Assembly (NCBI RefSeq): GCF_014843825.1
Contig: NZ_JHQR01000063.1
Coordinates: 25,913-89,912 of the forward strand
DNA length: 64,000 nt
Reading direction: 5' to 3'
Source of the DNA: Mesorhizobium silamurunense
GTDB taxonomy: Bacteria; Pseudomonadota; Alphaproteobacteria; Rhizobiales; Rhizobiaceae
The position numbers were made by a program, and so were the translations under genes. Shown here in pieces: positions 52,013-61,161 of this stretch; position 1 is the stretch's first letter; every line of letters begins with the position of its first letter. The notes below the pieces were generated by a model. The model saw nothing but the letters and a program-made list of their open reading frames with translations, was not told the origin of the DNA and made no database searches.

Positions 52013-53256
52013 GCCGCGCGCTTCACATAAAGATGGAAGCCGCCATAGATCGCTGAGCGGTCCCTGGCCGAGAATTCGCGCGAAGCCTCGTTCTCATAGT
52101 GCCACTGGTCGAGCAGGGAATTGGAGACGCGGCCCGGTAGCAGACTGGGCTCGGCCGCGGTGCGGAAGATCACGCGGGCGCCGACCGAGGCCGTGCGGGT
52201 GATCTCGGTCCACAAATCGTTAAGCAGGTCGTCGGTCATCCAGTCCTGCGCATCGAGCAGGACGAAGCGGTCGACCGAGCCAGCGTCCTTGCCGGCCAGG
52301 AACTTGATCAGATTTGCATGATGGATGGCGACGCGATCGATGTTGGTGCGGATCGTCTTGTAGTTGCGCTGTTCCAGATAGGCGGGAAGGGCAGCTTCGC
52401 CGGGCTCCGGGTAACGGCGGGCAAACGCCTGCCAGGCGAAATAGTTGTTTTTCAGCGGGAAGTCGCAGGCGAGCTTTTCCAGCCGCGCCTTCAAGACGCT
52501 CGCCATCGAGCCGTCGCCGGAGGTGATCAGCGAGTCGTACTGCGCCGGCGGGATGCCGAGACCGAACAGCGAGGCCTTGCGCGATGTCGCCCAGCGCAGG
52601 AGCTTTCTGTCGAAGACCGGCGCCAATTCCTCGTTGAAGAAGCGACGCTGCTCGCCGATGTTCTCGGCCTTCATGATGCCGGCCGGATCGACACCGAACA
52701 GTTTTGCCACCCGATGGCCCATGGCGATGAAAAGGCCAAGCAGGCCGGTCTGATAGAAGTTGCGGTCGAAGACCGAGATACGGCGCCTGCCACGCCAGTT
52801 CCTACGCTCCCAGTAGTGGCGGCTGACCGGATCGAGATGCGGTGCGATGAAGCGGTCGTAGGCTTCCGAATTGTGGCTGGTGTCGGCGGCGCCGAAGAAA
52901 CGAAACAGGTCGCCCTGCGAGGGCAGATGGCGAACCGCTTCCAACTTCATGCGGTTCAGCGCGACGTGCGCGGCGTTGAGGTCGACCGCATCGATCCGGG
53001 CCGGCGAGCGGGTGAGGTAAGCCAGGATGTTGCAGCCGCCTGACGCGATTGTGACGATCCGATGCCCGGCGCCGAGCTGCATGGCGTCCATGTCGACATC
53101 GGGGTCTTCCCAGATCTGCGGATAGACGAGGCCGGAGAACAGGAAGGCGAAAAGCCGCTCGGAAATGCCGTCCTTCGACAATGCGCTGTTCTGATAGACC
53201 GCTTTTCCAACTTCCTTGCCGCGCCGAAAAACGAGTTCTCCCGAGACATCCGACAT
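52009..53256 (-). CDS. btaA: S-adenosylmethionine:diacylglycerol 3-amino-3-carboxypropyltransferase BtaA
   Basis: 415 residues of the DUF3419/BtaA family: RLFAFLFSGLVYPQIWEDPDVDMDAM (the PQIWEDP segment is diagnostic), HRIVTIASGGCNILAYL (SAM motif), IDAVDLNAAHVALNRMKLEA and RFVLLDAQDWM. It moves the aminocarboxypropyl group of SAM to diacylglycerol, the first step to the phosphorus-free betaine lipid DGTS used when phosphate is short. GGGGAA precedes the ATG. A perfect Pho box lies 50 bp upstream. Confidence 0.93.
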   Translation of the reverse strand: MSDVSGELVFRRGKEVGKAVYQNSALSKDGISERLFAFLFSGLVYPQIWEDPDVDMDAMQLGAGHRIVTIASGGCNILAYLTRSPARIDAVDLNAAHVALNRMKLEAVRHLPSQGDLFRFFGAADTSHNSEAYDRFIAPHLDPVSRHYWERRNWRGRRRISVFDRNFYQTGLLGLFIAMGHRVAKLFGVDPAGIMKAENIGEQRRFFNEELAPVFDRKLLRWATSRKASLFGLGIPPAQYDSLITSGDGSMASVLKARLEKLACDFPLKNNYFAWQAFARRYPEPGEAALPAYLEQRNYKTIRTNIDRVAIHHANLIKFLAGKDAGSVDRFVLLDAQDWMTDDLLNDLWTEITRTASVGARVIFRTAAEPSLLPGRVSNSLLDQWHYENEASREFSARDRSAIYGGFHLYVKRAA

Positions 53257-53305
53257 GGCGAAGTGATTCCCCGTTTGCGTTGGCGCAAGCGGGTAGCGCA
53301 GCGTT

Positions 53306-53323
53306 GTGACAGGCGGGTGACAG
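53306..53323 (-). promoter_or_regulatory. Pho box upstream of btaA
   Basis: On the reverse strand: CTGTCAC-CCGC-CTGTCAC, two identical heptamers with a 4-bp spacer, matching the PhoB consensus CTGTCAY-N4-CTGTCAY. It lies 50 bp before the btaA start, in the right orientation. PhoB control of btaAB under phosphate limitation is established in rhizobia; the match here is direct. Confidence 0.9.
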
Positions 53324-53334
53324 GCTGTTGACGT

Positions 53335-53437
53335 TAAAGCGCGTCGCGCTGAAACGGATTCGGGCGACGTGCTTTAGGTCTTTGTTTTTATGCATCTCGT
53401 TTTCGCAAAACCGCTGCACTCTTTTGCGCAACATGCA
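53335..53437. repeat. RIME-like element, diverged two-palindrome copy
   Basis: Palindrome 1: TAAAGCGCGTCG (53335-53346) with CGACGTGCTTTA (53365-53376). Palindrome 2: TGCATCTCG (53391-53399) to ACATGCA (53431-53437). Several substitutions from the copy at 22835. It begins 12 bp from the Pho box and ends 18 bp from the oxoprolinase stop. Confidence 0.75.
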
Positions 53438-53454
53438 TTAAGTTGACGCCTTCC

Positions 53455-56400
53455 TTACGCCTTGCCGAATCCGCCGGGCGTCGGCGTGATGACGATGACG
53501 GCCTCGCCGGCATCGAGCGTCGTCTGGTCGCAGGCCTTCAGCACGTCGACCGAGCCGTCGTTGCGTCTGACCTTGGTCGAGCCTGCCTCGCCATCGCCGC
53601 CGCCGTCGAGACCCTGCGGCGGCCGGTTGCGGTGCGAGGAGAGGATGGCGCACTCCATCATCTCCAAGAAGCGGATGGTGCGCTTGGTGCCGTCGCCGGC
53701 GTTCCATTTGCCCTTGCCGCCGGAGCCCTCGCGGATGTGGAAGTCCTCGAGCACGACAGGGAAGCGCAATTCCAGCACCTCCGGATCGGTGAGTCGCGAA
53801 TTGGTCATGTGCGTGTGGACGCCGGAAGTGCCGGCAAAGCCGCGGCCGGAATTCATCCGGCCGGCCGGCGAGCCGGAGCAGATCGTTTCGTAATACTGGT
53901 ATTGCTTGTTGCCGAAGGTGAGGTTGTTCATCGTGCCTTGCGCGTTGGCCATCGCGCCCATGGCGCCGAACAGCGCGTTGGTGACATGCTGCGAGGTCTC
54001 GACATTGCCGGCGACGACCGCGGCCGGGTAGGCGGGCTTCAGCATGCAGCCGTCGGGAATGACGATGTTGATCGGCCGCAGACATCCGGCATTCATCGGG
54101 ATCATGTCCTCGACCATGACGCGGAAGGCATAGAGCACGGCGGCTCGCGCCACCGGCTCCGGCGCGTTGAAATTGTTCTTCATCACGGGCGAAGTGCCGG
54201 TGAAATCGACCGTCGCCTGGCGCTTTTCCCGGTCGATAGTGATCTTCACCTTGATCGCCTGGCCGGTGTCGGTGGGGTATTCGTAGTCGGAGCTGTCGGG
54301 CAGCCGTTCCAGCACACGGCGCACGCTCTCGGCGGCATTGTCCTGGACATGGCCCATATAGGCCTCGACGACATCGAGGCCGAAATGCCCGACCATCTTG
54401 CGCAACTCCGCCACGCCTTTTTCATTGGCGGCGATCTGCGCCTTGAGGTCGGCGATGTTCTGCGCGGGATTGCGGGCGGGGTAGGGATGGTCGGTCAGGA
54501 GCGCCTCGAGCTCCTTCTCGCGGAAGCGGCCGCGATCGACGATGCGGAAATTGTCGAACAGCACCCCTTCCTCGTCGACGGTGGTGGCTAAAGGCGTCAT
54601 CGAGCCCGGCGCCGTCCCGCCGACGTCGGCGTGGTGCCCGCGCGAGGCTGCCCAGAACAGGATTTCCTTGCGGGCGTCATCGAATACCGGCGTCACCACA
54701 GTGATATCGGGCAAATGCGTGCCGCCATTGTAAGGCGCGTTGAGCGCGAAGACGTCGCCCGGATGGATATCGCCCGAATTCAGGCGGATGACGGTTTCGA
54801 CCGAGCGGTCCATGGATCCCAGATGCACCGGCATGTGCGGCGCGTTGGCGACCAGCGCGCCGTGACGGTCGAACACGGCGCAGGAGAAATCCAACCGCTC
54901 CTTGATGTTGACGGAATAGGCGGTGTTCTGCAGCGTCACGCCCATCTGCTCCGCGATCGACATGAAAAGGTTGTTGAAGACCTCCAGCATCACCGGATCG
55001 GCCTCGGTGCCGAGCGCCGCCTGCCGGCGTTTCTTTTCGATGCGGCGCAACAGGACATGGTTCAGGGCCGTGATCATGGCCTGCCAGCCCGGTTCGACGA
55101 CGATGGTCTGGTTCGGCTCGATGACGAGGGCGGGACCCGCCACCTTATGGCCGGGCTTCAGATCCTCGCGCCGGAAGATACCGGCATCACGCCAGGCGCC
55201 GTCGGCGAAGAATTGCCGGGTCTGCCAGGGGCTTGCCGCCTTGTCTTCGAGGCTTGATTCATTTTCGTCGCGCGCAGCGGTCCCGACATCGCTGCCTTCG
55301 ACGCCAACCGCCTCGATGATCATAGGCTTGTTTTCGTAGACGAAGCCGAATTGGGCCTTGTGGGCGGCCTCGAAATCGCTTCTGGCGCGGAAAATCGAGC
55401 CATGCTCGAAATTCACCGGCAAAGTCGTGTCCGTGCCGTCATAACGGATCTGCAGGACCGGTCTCGAGGCGATGGCGGCTTCCGCAATGCCTTGCGCCGC
55501 AAGTTCGGCGACGACACTTTGGCGCAAAGCCGCAATCAGTTCTTCGATCGAGGAGCGGGACTCTTCGGCGAGCGGCTTCAGCAGCGCCTGCTGGCGCGAG
55601 GCAAAAACTGTCGACAGCCCGATGCCGTAAGCCGAAAGCAGGCCCGAGAAGGGATGGATGAGCACCGCTTCCATGCCGAGCGCATCTGCGACCAGGCAGG
55701 CATGCTGGCCGCCGGCGCCGCCGAAGCAGTTCAAGAGATATTCGGTGACATCGTAGCCGCGCTGCACCGAAATCTTCTTGATGGCGTTGGCCATGTTCTC
55801 GACGGCGATGGTGACGAAGCCCTCGGCCACCGCTTCCGGCGAGCGCCCATCGCCGATCTCGGTAGCGAGCGCCGCGAATTCTTCGCGCACGGTGCCGACG
55901 TCGAGCGGCTGGTCCTGGCCGGGACCGAAGATCGCCGGGAAGACATCGGGCTGCAGCTTGCCGAGCATCACATTGGCGTCGGTGACGGCGAGCGGCCCGC
56001 CACGTCGGTAAGCGGCCGGGCCGGGATTGGCGCCGGCGGAGTCCGGGCCGACACGGAAGCGGCCGGCCTCGTAATGCAGGATCGAGCCGCCGCCGGCAGC
56101 GACAGTATGAATGCGCATCATCGGCGCGCGGATACGCACGCCGGCGACTTCGGTGTCGAAGGCGCGTTCATATTCGCCGTCGTAATGGGCGACGTCGGTC
56201 GAGGTGCCACCCATGTCGAAGCCGATGACCTTTTCGAAGCCGGCGAGCTTCGCCGTCTCGACCATACCGACGACGCCGCCGGCCGGACCCGATAGCAGCG
56301 CATCCTTGCCCTGGAACATGTCGGCGGCGGTCAGCCCGCCCGACGACATCATGAACATCAGGCGTGGGCCGGCACCCAACTCGCCTGCCACCTTCTGCAC

Positions 56401-57081
56401 GTAGCGTGACAGGATCGGCGACAGATAGGCGTCGACCACAGTGGTGTCGCCGCGGCCGACCAGCTTGATGAGCGGCGAGACCTCGTGGCTGACCGAGACC
56501 TGTCTGAAGCCGATCTTGAGGCAGACTTTTGCTACCGCTTTCTCGTGGTCGGGATATTTCCAGGCATGCATGAAGACGACGGCGACCGCGTCGATGCCGT
56601 CGGCCTTGGCCTGCTCTATCGCCGGGCGGCAGGCGGCGATGTCGAGCAGCCGCTCGACGCAGCCATCGGCGCGCACGCGCTCGTCGATCTCGATCACGCG
56701 CTCGTAGAGTTGTTCCGGAAGGACGATTTCCTTGGCAAAAATATCCGGACGCGCCTGATAGGCGATGCGCAGCGCGTCGCGAAAGCCCTTGGTGGTGAGC
56801 AGGAGCACCCGGTCGCCCTTCCGCTCGAGCAGCGCATTTGTGGCGACCGTGGTGCCCATCTTAATGTCGCCGATCCGGCCAGGGGGGATGGTCGCACCGG
56901 TTTTCAGCCCAAGCAGGTCACGGATGCCCTGGATGGCGGCATCGGCATAGGCCTCAGGGTTCTCCGACAATAGCTTTCGGGGATGCAATTGTCCTCGCGG
57001 GTCACGGCCGATGATGTCGGTGAACGTGCCGCCCCGGTCGATCCAGAAATCCCATTTTTTGTTCACCGCGGCTTCCGTCAT
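53455..57081 (-). CDS. 5-oxoprolinase/hydantoinase, fused A and B domains
   Basis: 1208 residues from start 57081. The N-terminal half is HyuA-like ([36 protein letters not shown], the ATP-binding actin-like motifs), then HyuA C-part ([34 protein letters not shown]), and the last 530 are HyuB-like ([36 protein letters not shown]). The single-chain form and size match ATP-dependent 5-oxoprolinase, which returns 5-oxoproline to glutamate; hydantoinase activity is possible. The reading to 57144 adds a basic tail and is less likely. Notably the window's chaC, which makes 5-oxoproline, is broken. Confidence 0.9.
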   Translation of the reverse strand: MTEAAVNKKWDFWIDRGGTFTDIIGRDPRGQLHPRKLLSENPEAYADAAIQGIRDLLGLKTGATIPPGRIGDIKMGTTVATNALLERKGDRVLLLTTKGFRDALRIAYQARPDIFAKEIVLPEQLYERVIEIDERVRADGCVERLLDIAACRPAIEQAKADGIDAVAVVFMHAWKYPDHEKAVAKVCLKIGFRQVSVSHEVSPLIKLVGRGDTTVVDAYLSPILSRYVQKVAGELGAGPRLMFMMSSGGLTAADMFQGKDALLSGPAGGVVGMVETAKLAGFEKVIGFDMGGTSTDVAHYDGEYERAFDTEVAGVRIRAPMMRIHTVAAGGGSILHYEAGRFRVGPDSAGANPGPAAYRRGGPLAVTDANVMLGKLQPDVFPAIFGPGQDQPLDVGTVREEFAALATEIGDGRSPEAVAEGFVTIAVENMANAIKKISVQRGYDVTEYLLNCFGGAGGQHACLVADALGMEAVLIHPFSGLLSAYGIGLSTVFASRQQALLKPLAEESRSSIEELIAALRQSVVAELAAQGIAEAAIASRPVLQIRYDGTDTTLPVNFEHGSIFRARSDFEAAHKAQFGFVYENKPMIIEAVGVEGSDVGTAARDENESSLEDKAASPWQTRQFFADGAWRDAGIFRREDLKPGHKVAGPALVIEPNQTIVVEPGWQAMITALNHVLLRRIEKKRRQAALGTEADPVMLEVFNNLFMSIAEQMGVTLQNTAYSVNIKERLDFSCAVFDRHGALVANAPHMPVHLGSMDRSVETVIRLNSGDIHPGDVFALNAPYNGGTHLPDITVVTPVFDDARKEILFWAASRGHHADVGGTAPGSMTPLATTVDEEGVLFDNFRIVDRGRFREKELEALLTDHPYPARNPAQNIADLKAQIAANEKGVAELRKMVGHFGLDVVEAYMGHVQDNAAESVRRVLERLPDSSDYEYPTDTGQAIKVKITIDREKRQATVDFTGTSPVMKNNFNAPEPVARAAVLYAFRVMVEDMIPMNAGCLRPINIVIPDGCMLKPAYPAAVVAGNVETSQHVTNALFGAMGAMANAQGTMNNLTFGNKQYQYYETICSGSPAGRMNSGRGFAGTSGVHTHMTNSRLTDPEVLELRFPVVLEDFHIREGSGGKGKWNAGDGTKRTIRFLEMMECAILSSHRNRPPQGLDGGGDGEAGSTKVRRNDGSVDVLKACDQTTLDAGEAVIVITPTPGGFGKA

Positions 57082-57212
57082 TCTGCCTATCCAATCTGTG
57101 CGAGCGCTTGCTCTGTTAGTTCGCCGTTTCGGCGGCAATCGCAAGTTGATGTTACATTTGGAAACGCAACGTTACGAAACCTGTGAGCCGCTCGATGCAT
57201 TTCTCTTGTGGC

Positions 57213-57232
57213 CGTTCACCGAAACGTGAACG
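57213..57232. promoter_or_regulatory. Inverted repeat upstream of the small lipoprotein gene
   Basis: CGTTCAC and GTGAACG (57213-57219, 57226-57232) are perfect 7-bp arms around CGAAAC, 20 bp before the ATG at 57253. It could be an operator or a leader hairpin. Confidence 0.3.
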
Positions 57233-57252
57233 CTTGCTGAAGGAGAGATATC

Positions 57253-57459
57253 ATGAAGAAGCTCATTCTGGCGTCTGTTTCGGCGCTCGCCCTGCTGGGG
57301 GTCGCGGCTTGCAGCGACAGCGGCACCGGCACGGACAAAACGACCACCCAGAGCACCAACCCGCCGGCCAACGAGCAGCCGATGAAGCCAGCCTCGCCTG
57401 ACGCTTCGAAGCCTGCCGAACCGGCTCCGGCAACACCTCCTGCTGCACCGGCGCAGTAG
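57253..57459 (+). CDS. Small proline/alanine-rich lipoprotein
   Basis: 68 residues. Signal peptide with lipobox LGVAAC (Cys20), then a mature part of only 48 residues, mostly Thr, Pro, Ala, Ser and Lys (ASPDASKPAEPAPATPPAAP), with no folded domain expected. AAGGAGAG lies just before the ATG and a strong terminator after it, so it is an independent gene. Possible roles are an envelope spacer or a marker peptide; none can be supported. Confidence 0.8.
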   Translation: MKKLILASVSALALLGVAACSDSGTGTDKTTTQSTNPPANEQPMKPASPDASKPAEPAPATPPAAPAQ

Positions 57460-57480
57460 AAATCTGTCCAATGAAATCGG

Positions 57481-57509
57481 AAGGCCGGCCTTGCGCCGGC
57501 CTTTCTTTT
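57481..57509 (+). terminator. Rho-independent terminator after the small lipoprotein
   Basis: AAGGCCGGC and GCCGGCCTT are perfect 9-bp arms around CTTGC, followed by TCTTTT. It starts 21 bp after the stop. Confidence 0.9.
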
Positions 57510-57592
57510 GGCGGGACTGCCATCAAACGCCGTTCGACCTGCGGCATTGTCCCGGCTTGATAGCGGTGCCCGGTTCGCACTAAGAAGCCGGC

Positions 57593-58312
57593 ATGTCGAT
57601 TTGGGACCGCCTCGGCGACTTCATCGCTCGTGTTTCGTCGTCGGCGTCCTCGGGCGTCGCCGATGTCGTCGAGGCCGTGCGGACCGTGTTCTCCGGCGAC
57701 GCGGACCTGCGCCGGCGCGTTGCCTTCTCGGTAGCGATGATCGCGCTCTCGGCCAAGATGGCCAAGGCCGACGGCATCGTCTCCCAGGACGAGGTGCGCG
57801 CCTTCCAGGAAATCTTCGAAGTGCCGCCCAAGGAAACGCGCAACGTGGCGCGCCTTTACGACCTCGCCAAGCGCGACGTTGCCGGGTTTGAAATCTATGC
57901 CCAGCGCATGGCGCAGCTATGCGGTTCCGGCCATGCGAATTGCATGATGCTGGAAGACATACTCGACGGGCTGTTCCATATCGCCAAGGCCGACGGGCTG
58001 ATCCACGAGCGGGAAGGGCAATTCCTGCATCGCATCGCAGAGATCTTCCGGATCGATGAGGCGCACTACCAGGCGATCCTGTCGCGGCACGTCAATCTCG
58101 GCGCCGCCGATCCCTATATTATTCTGGGCATCGAGCGGGGGAAGCCGTTCGAGGAGGTCAGGAAGCGCTATCGCAAGCTGATCTCCGACAATCACCCCGA
58201 CAGGCTGATCGCGCGCGGCCTGCCGCAGGAATTCATCAAGATCGCCACGACAAGGGTCGCCGCGATCAATGCGGCCTATGAGATGATCGAACGGGGCCTC
58301 AGGCACGTATGA
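57593..58312 (+). CDS. TerB-domain protein with C-terminal J domain (DjlA-like, no membrane anchor)
   Basis: 239 residues. An alpha-helical TerB-like domain (about 40-160: RRRVAFSVAMIALSAKMAKADGIVSQDEVRAFQEIF, FHIAKADGLIHEREGQFLHRI, two acidic metal-type DG..EV loops) is followed by a J domain (DPYIILGIERGKPFEEVRKRYRKLISDNHPDRL with the HPD motif). The layout is that of DjlA, a DnaK co-chaperone, but without the usual N-terminal membrane helix. It overlaps the amidase gene by 4 bp (ATGA at 58309). Confidence 0.9.
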   Translation: MSIWDRLGDFIARVSSSASSGVADVVEAVRTVFSGDADLRRRVAFSVAMIALSAKMAKADGIVSQDEVRAFQEIFEVPPKETRNVARLYDLAKRDVAGFEIYAQRMAQLCGSGHANCMMLEDILDGLFHIAKADGLIHEREGQFLHRIAEIFRIDEAHYQAILSRHVNLGAADPYIILGIERGKPFEEVRKRYRKLISDNHPDRLIARGLPQEFIKIATTRVAAINAAYEMIERGLRHV

Positions 58313-59076
58313 GCGGTTTTTTGCCCGACCAGCCGGGTGCCGAGGTCAGGGTGTCGCCGAATTTCGGTCCGCGGCGCGACACACTCAGGCCCGACATGAT
58401 CGTGCTGCACTATACCGGCATGGCGACGGGGGCCAGCGCCGAGGCGTGGCTGTGCGATCCGGCAAGCGAGGTGTCCTCGCATTATCTTGTCCATGAGGAT
58501 GGCCGCATCGTGCAGATGGTGCGCGAGAGCGACCGCGCCTGGCATGCCGGCAAGAGTTCATGGTTCGGGCGTGTCGACATCAACTCCTGCTCTGTCGGCA
58601 TCGAGATCGTCAATCCCGGGCATTCGCTGGGCTACAAAGCCTTCCCGAAGCGGCAGATCGACGCCGTTATCGGTTTATGCGAGGGGGTCGCCGGACGGCA
58701 TTCCATTCCACCGCAAAGGGTGCTCGCGCATTCCGATGTGGCGCCGGGACGCAAGGTCGACCCGGGCGAGAAGTTTCCCTGGAAAGCGCTCTTTGCGGCC
58801 GGCGTCGGCCATCTCGTTGCCGCGACCCCGATCAGCCATGGTGCGGCGCTGAGGGCGGGCGACACCGGCGCCGACGTGGAGGCACTGCAATCGATGCTGG
58901 CGCTTTACGGCTACAGCGTCGAGATATCGGGCGCCTTCGATCGCCAAACGGAAATCGTGGTGGCGGCGTTTCAGCTGCATTTCCGGCGGCGACTCGTCGA
59001 CGGCGTGGCGGACGGCTCGACGATCCGCACGCTGCAAAGGCTGCTAGCTTCCGTTAAGACAGCCTCGCCCAAATAA
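58309..59076 (+). CDS. N-acetylmuramoyl-L-alanine amidase with peptidoglycan-binding domain
   Basis: 255 residues. Amidase_2 zinc domain (MIVLHYTGMATG, SSHYLVHEDGRIVQMV, DRAWHAGKSSW, HSDVAPGRKVDPG) and a C-terminal PG_binding_1 domain (LRAGDTGADVEALQSMLALYGY). AmiD/AmpD-like specificity. No signal peptide or lipobox, so it is probably cytoplasmic (AmpD-like recycling of anhydro-muropeptides), although AmpD lacks the C-terminal domain. Coupled to the TerB-J gene by an ATGA overlap. Confidence 0.9.
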   Translation: MSGFLPDQPGAEVRVSPNFGPRRDTLRPDMIVLHYTGMATGASAEAWLCDPASEVSSHYLVHEDGRIVQMVRESDRAWHAGKSSWFGRVDINSCSVGIEIVNPGHSLGYKAFPKRQIDAVIGLCEGVAGRHSIPPQRVLAHSDVAPGRKVDPGEKFPWKALFAAGVGHLVAATPISHGAALRAGDTGADVEALQSMLALYGYSVEISGAFDRQTEIVVAAFQLHFRRRLVDGVADGSTIRTLQRLLASVKTASPK

Positions 59077-59262
59077 TCTCGCCACGTTCCCTAAATTACA
59101 ATTTGTCATACAAAGTGAATTGCCTCGCCTTCATTGGCGCCAATTCCCTCTCCAAACGCATCTCCCACAAGTTGTTGGACATCTATCCCCCCAAGATGCT
59201 CCGATGTTGAGTTGGCCCAGCTGCGCGAAATTCTTCGCGCGGTTCTAACAGAACAGGACTAC

Positions 59263-59973
59263 ATGCAAAGATTGACCGTTGTAGCGGCAGCCGTTGCTGC
59301 CGGAGTGATGAGTTTTGCCTTCAGCCCGGCAAACAGTGCCCCCCTTAGCTTGCGGGCGGCCGACAATGGGTTCGCGGCAACCCCCGCAACGCCAAAGACA
59401 GCCCCCGATCCCAAAACCGCAAAAACCACGAAAGTCGCCCAGGCAAAGGTGCAGAAAGCCGGAGTAGCGCGGTCGGCGAAATCAACGGTCAAGCGCAATG
59501 CAAAGCGCGGCAGGAAGACCATCGACCTGACGACGACGGCTTCCATCCATCCCGAAAAGCCCGCCCTGTCGTCCCCGGCGACCGGCGGTGGCCAATATTC
59601 TGCGATCATCGCCCGCTATGCGGCGAGCTACGGCGTGCCGGTGTCGCTCGCCAAGGCCGTCATCAAGATCGAAAGCAACTATCGGCCGAACATGGTCGGC
59701 AGCGCCGGCGAGATCGGCCTGATGCAGATCAAGCCGGCGACGGCGCGGATGATGGGTTATACCGGTTCAGCCAAGGGACTGTTCGATCCCGACACCAACA
59801 TCAAATACGGCATGAAGTACCTGGCCATGGCGCAAGGGCTCGGCGGCGGCACGACCTGCGGCACGATCCTCAAATACAATGCCGGCCATGGTGCGAGGCG
59901 GATGAATCCGGTTTCGGCCGCCTATTGCAGCAAGGTGAAGGTGCAGATGGCGGCGCTCGGCTCGCCCGCCTAA
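59263..59973 (+). CDS. Lytic transglycosylase (SLT domain)
   Basis: 236 residues from ATG 59263 with a signal peptide (MQRLTVVAAAVAAGVMSFAF...). A basic, Ala/Lys/Thr-rich linker precedes the SLT domain: IARYAASYGVPVSLAKAVIKIESNYRPNMVG (catalytic Glu in IESNY), GEIGLMQIKPATARMMGY, ILKYNAGHGARRM. A TTG at 59134 in frame would add 43 residues without a signal peptide and is rejected. Periplasmic wall enzyme. Confidence 0.88.
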   Translation: MQRLTVVAAAVAAGVMSFAFSPANSAPLSLRAADNGFAATPATPKTAPDPKTAKTTKVAQAKVQKAGVARSAKSTVKRNAKRGRKTIDLTTTASIHPEKPALSSPATGGGQYSAIIARYAASYGVPVSLAKAVIKIESNYRPNMVGSAGEIGLMQIKPATARMMGYTGSAKGLFDPDTNIKYGMKYLAMAQGLGGGTTCGTILKYNAGHGARRMNPVSAAYCSKVKVQMAALGSPA

Positions 59974-60032
59974 AGCGGGGCAGCTGCCTTTTTCGTTTGC
60001 GTTTTCCGGCGGGAATCCCTTTATACGCGCTT

Positions 60033-60438
60033 GCCAGCTGGCCGGGCGGCCGCGCCCGCAAGAGCCGAAAGGCTGCGGGTGAGGAAAGTCCGGGCTCCAT
60101 GGAGACACGGTGCCGGCTAATGGCCGGCGGGGGCGACCCCAGGGAAAGTGCCACAGAAAGCAAACCGCCGCGGCGAATGCCGCGGCAAGGGTGAAAGGGT
60201 GGGGTAAGAGCCCACCGCGCGACTGGCAACAGGAGCGGCACGGCAAACCCCACCGGGAGCAAAACCGAATAGGGGCGGTGCGAGGGGAAACCTTCGAGGG
60301 CTGTTTCCGGCCCACCGCCCGGGTAGGTTGCGTGAGGCGTGTGGCGACACGTGCCCAAGATGAATGGCCGCCACGTTCCCGCGCCGCAAGGCGCGGGGGC
60401 CATACAGAACCCGGCTTACAGGCCAGCTGGCATTTTTT
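60033..60438 (+). ncRNA. rnpB: RNase P RNA (type A)
   Basis: The ends pair as P1 (GCCAGCTGGCC at 60033-60043 with GGCCAGCTGGC at 60421-60431). The conserved 5' core GAGGAAAGTCCGGGCTCC and the 3' core AGAACCCGGCTTACAGG are present, and a T-run (60433-60438) ends the gene. The length, about 400 nt, is right for a type A RNA. It is the catalytic RNA for tRNA 5'-end maturation. Apparent ORFs in this stretch are not genes. Confidence 0.97.
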
Positions 60439-60529
60439 CTTCGCGACATCCAAGAGAGCTCCTGAAATCAGCGGGTTGTGCCGTCAGGCTCGCCTGTTGA
60501 TTCAAGGCGGACACACGCTTCTTGAAGCC

Positions 60530-60548
60530 GGTACGATTAAATCGTACC
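60530..60548. promoter_or_regulatory. Perfect palindrome upstream of parD-like gene
   Basis: GGTACGATT-A-AATCGTACC, a 9-bp perfect dyad centred 43 bp before the antitoxin start. Ribbon-helix-helix antitoxins bind such dyads to repress their own operon. Confidence 0.75.
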
Positions 60549-60581
60549 TTGGCGCCGGCGGACAAATATCAGGAGCCGGTG

Positions 60582-60857
60582 ATGGGTCAGGTCGACAAAC
60601 GCAGCATAACGCTTTCTCCCGAACTGGCGCAGGCTGTCGACGATGTCGTGGCAGCCGGCGAGTATGCCTCGGCGAGTGAAGTGATCCGGGACGCGCTCAG
60701 GCAATGGAAGGACCGGCGTGACCTGCTCGGCTATACGGTCGAGGAATTGCGCAAGCTGGTGCAAGAGGGGATCGACAGCGGGCCGGGGCGGTTCGCATCG
60801 ATTGAAGAGATCAAGGCTGAGGCGCGAAGGCGCTTGAGATCCAGTGGAGCAGCATGA
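60582..60857 (+). CDS. ParD-family antitoxin
   Basis: 91 residues from ATG 60582 with AGGAG upstream. Ribbon-helix-helix N-terminus (RSITLSPELAQAVDDVVAAGEYASASEVIRDALRQWKDRR, a very typical ParD sequence in its GEYASASEVIRDALR part) and a flexible C-terminal half that wraps the toxin. It overlaps parE by 4 bp. A perfect 19-bp palindrome lies upstream. Confidence 0.9.
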   Translation: MGQVDKRSITLSPELAQAVDDVVAAGEYASASEVIRDALRQWKDRRDLLGYTVEELRKLVQEGIDSGPGRFASIEEIKAEARRRLRSSGAA

Positions 60858-61156
60858 GCTTGCTGCCCATTGTTCGAACCGCGCATGCTGAAGAGGATTT
60901 GATTGCCATATGGCTTTATGTCGCTGGCGACAACGAAATCGCAGCAGACCGACTACTCGATCGTATTGAAAGCCGTTGGCAGCAACTGGCTACCTATCCT
61001 TTTTCCGGGCCTCCGCGCGACGACGTTGCGCCGGGTGTTCGCCATCTCATCGTCGGCGACTACCTCACCTTATATCGAGTTGGCGAGCATGCGGTCGAAA
61101 TCCTCCGTGTGCTGCACGGACGTCGCAAGATCGGAGCCGACGATCTCACGAGGTGA
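60854..61156 (+). CDS. ParE-family toxin
   Basis: 100 residues with the ParE fold: VRTAHAEEDLIAIWLYVAGDN, AADRLLDRIESRWQQLATYPFSG, GVRHLIVGDYLTLYRVGEHAVEILRVLHGRRKI (its C-terminal strand is diagnostic). ParE poisons DNA gyrase. It is coupled to the antitoxin gene by ATGA, and convergent with the trans-sulfuration gene 5 bp away. Confidence 0.9.
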   Translation: MSLLPIVRTAHAEEDLIAIWLYVAGDNEIAADRLLDRIESRWQQLATYPFSGPPRDDVAPGVRHLIVGDYLTLYRVGEHAVEILRVLHGRRKIGADDLTR

Positions 61157-61161
61157 TCGGC

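Noticed and set aside
60110..60679. ORFs in the RNase P RNA region
   Set aside because: Conserved RNA core and P1 pairing show this is rnpB; the ORFs run through it by chance.
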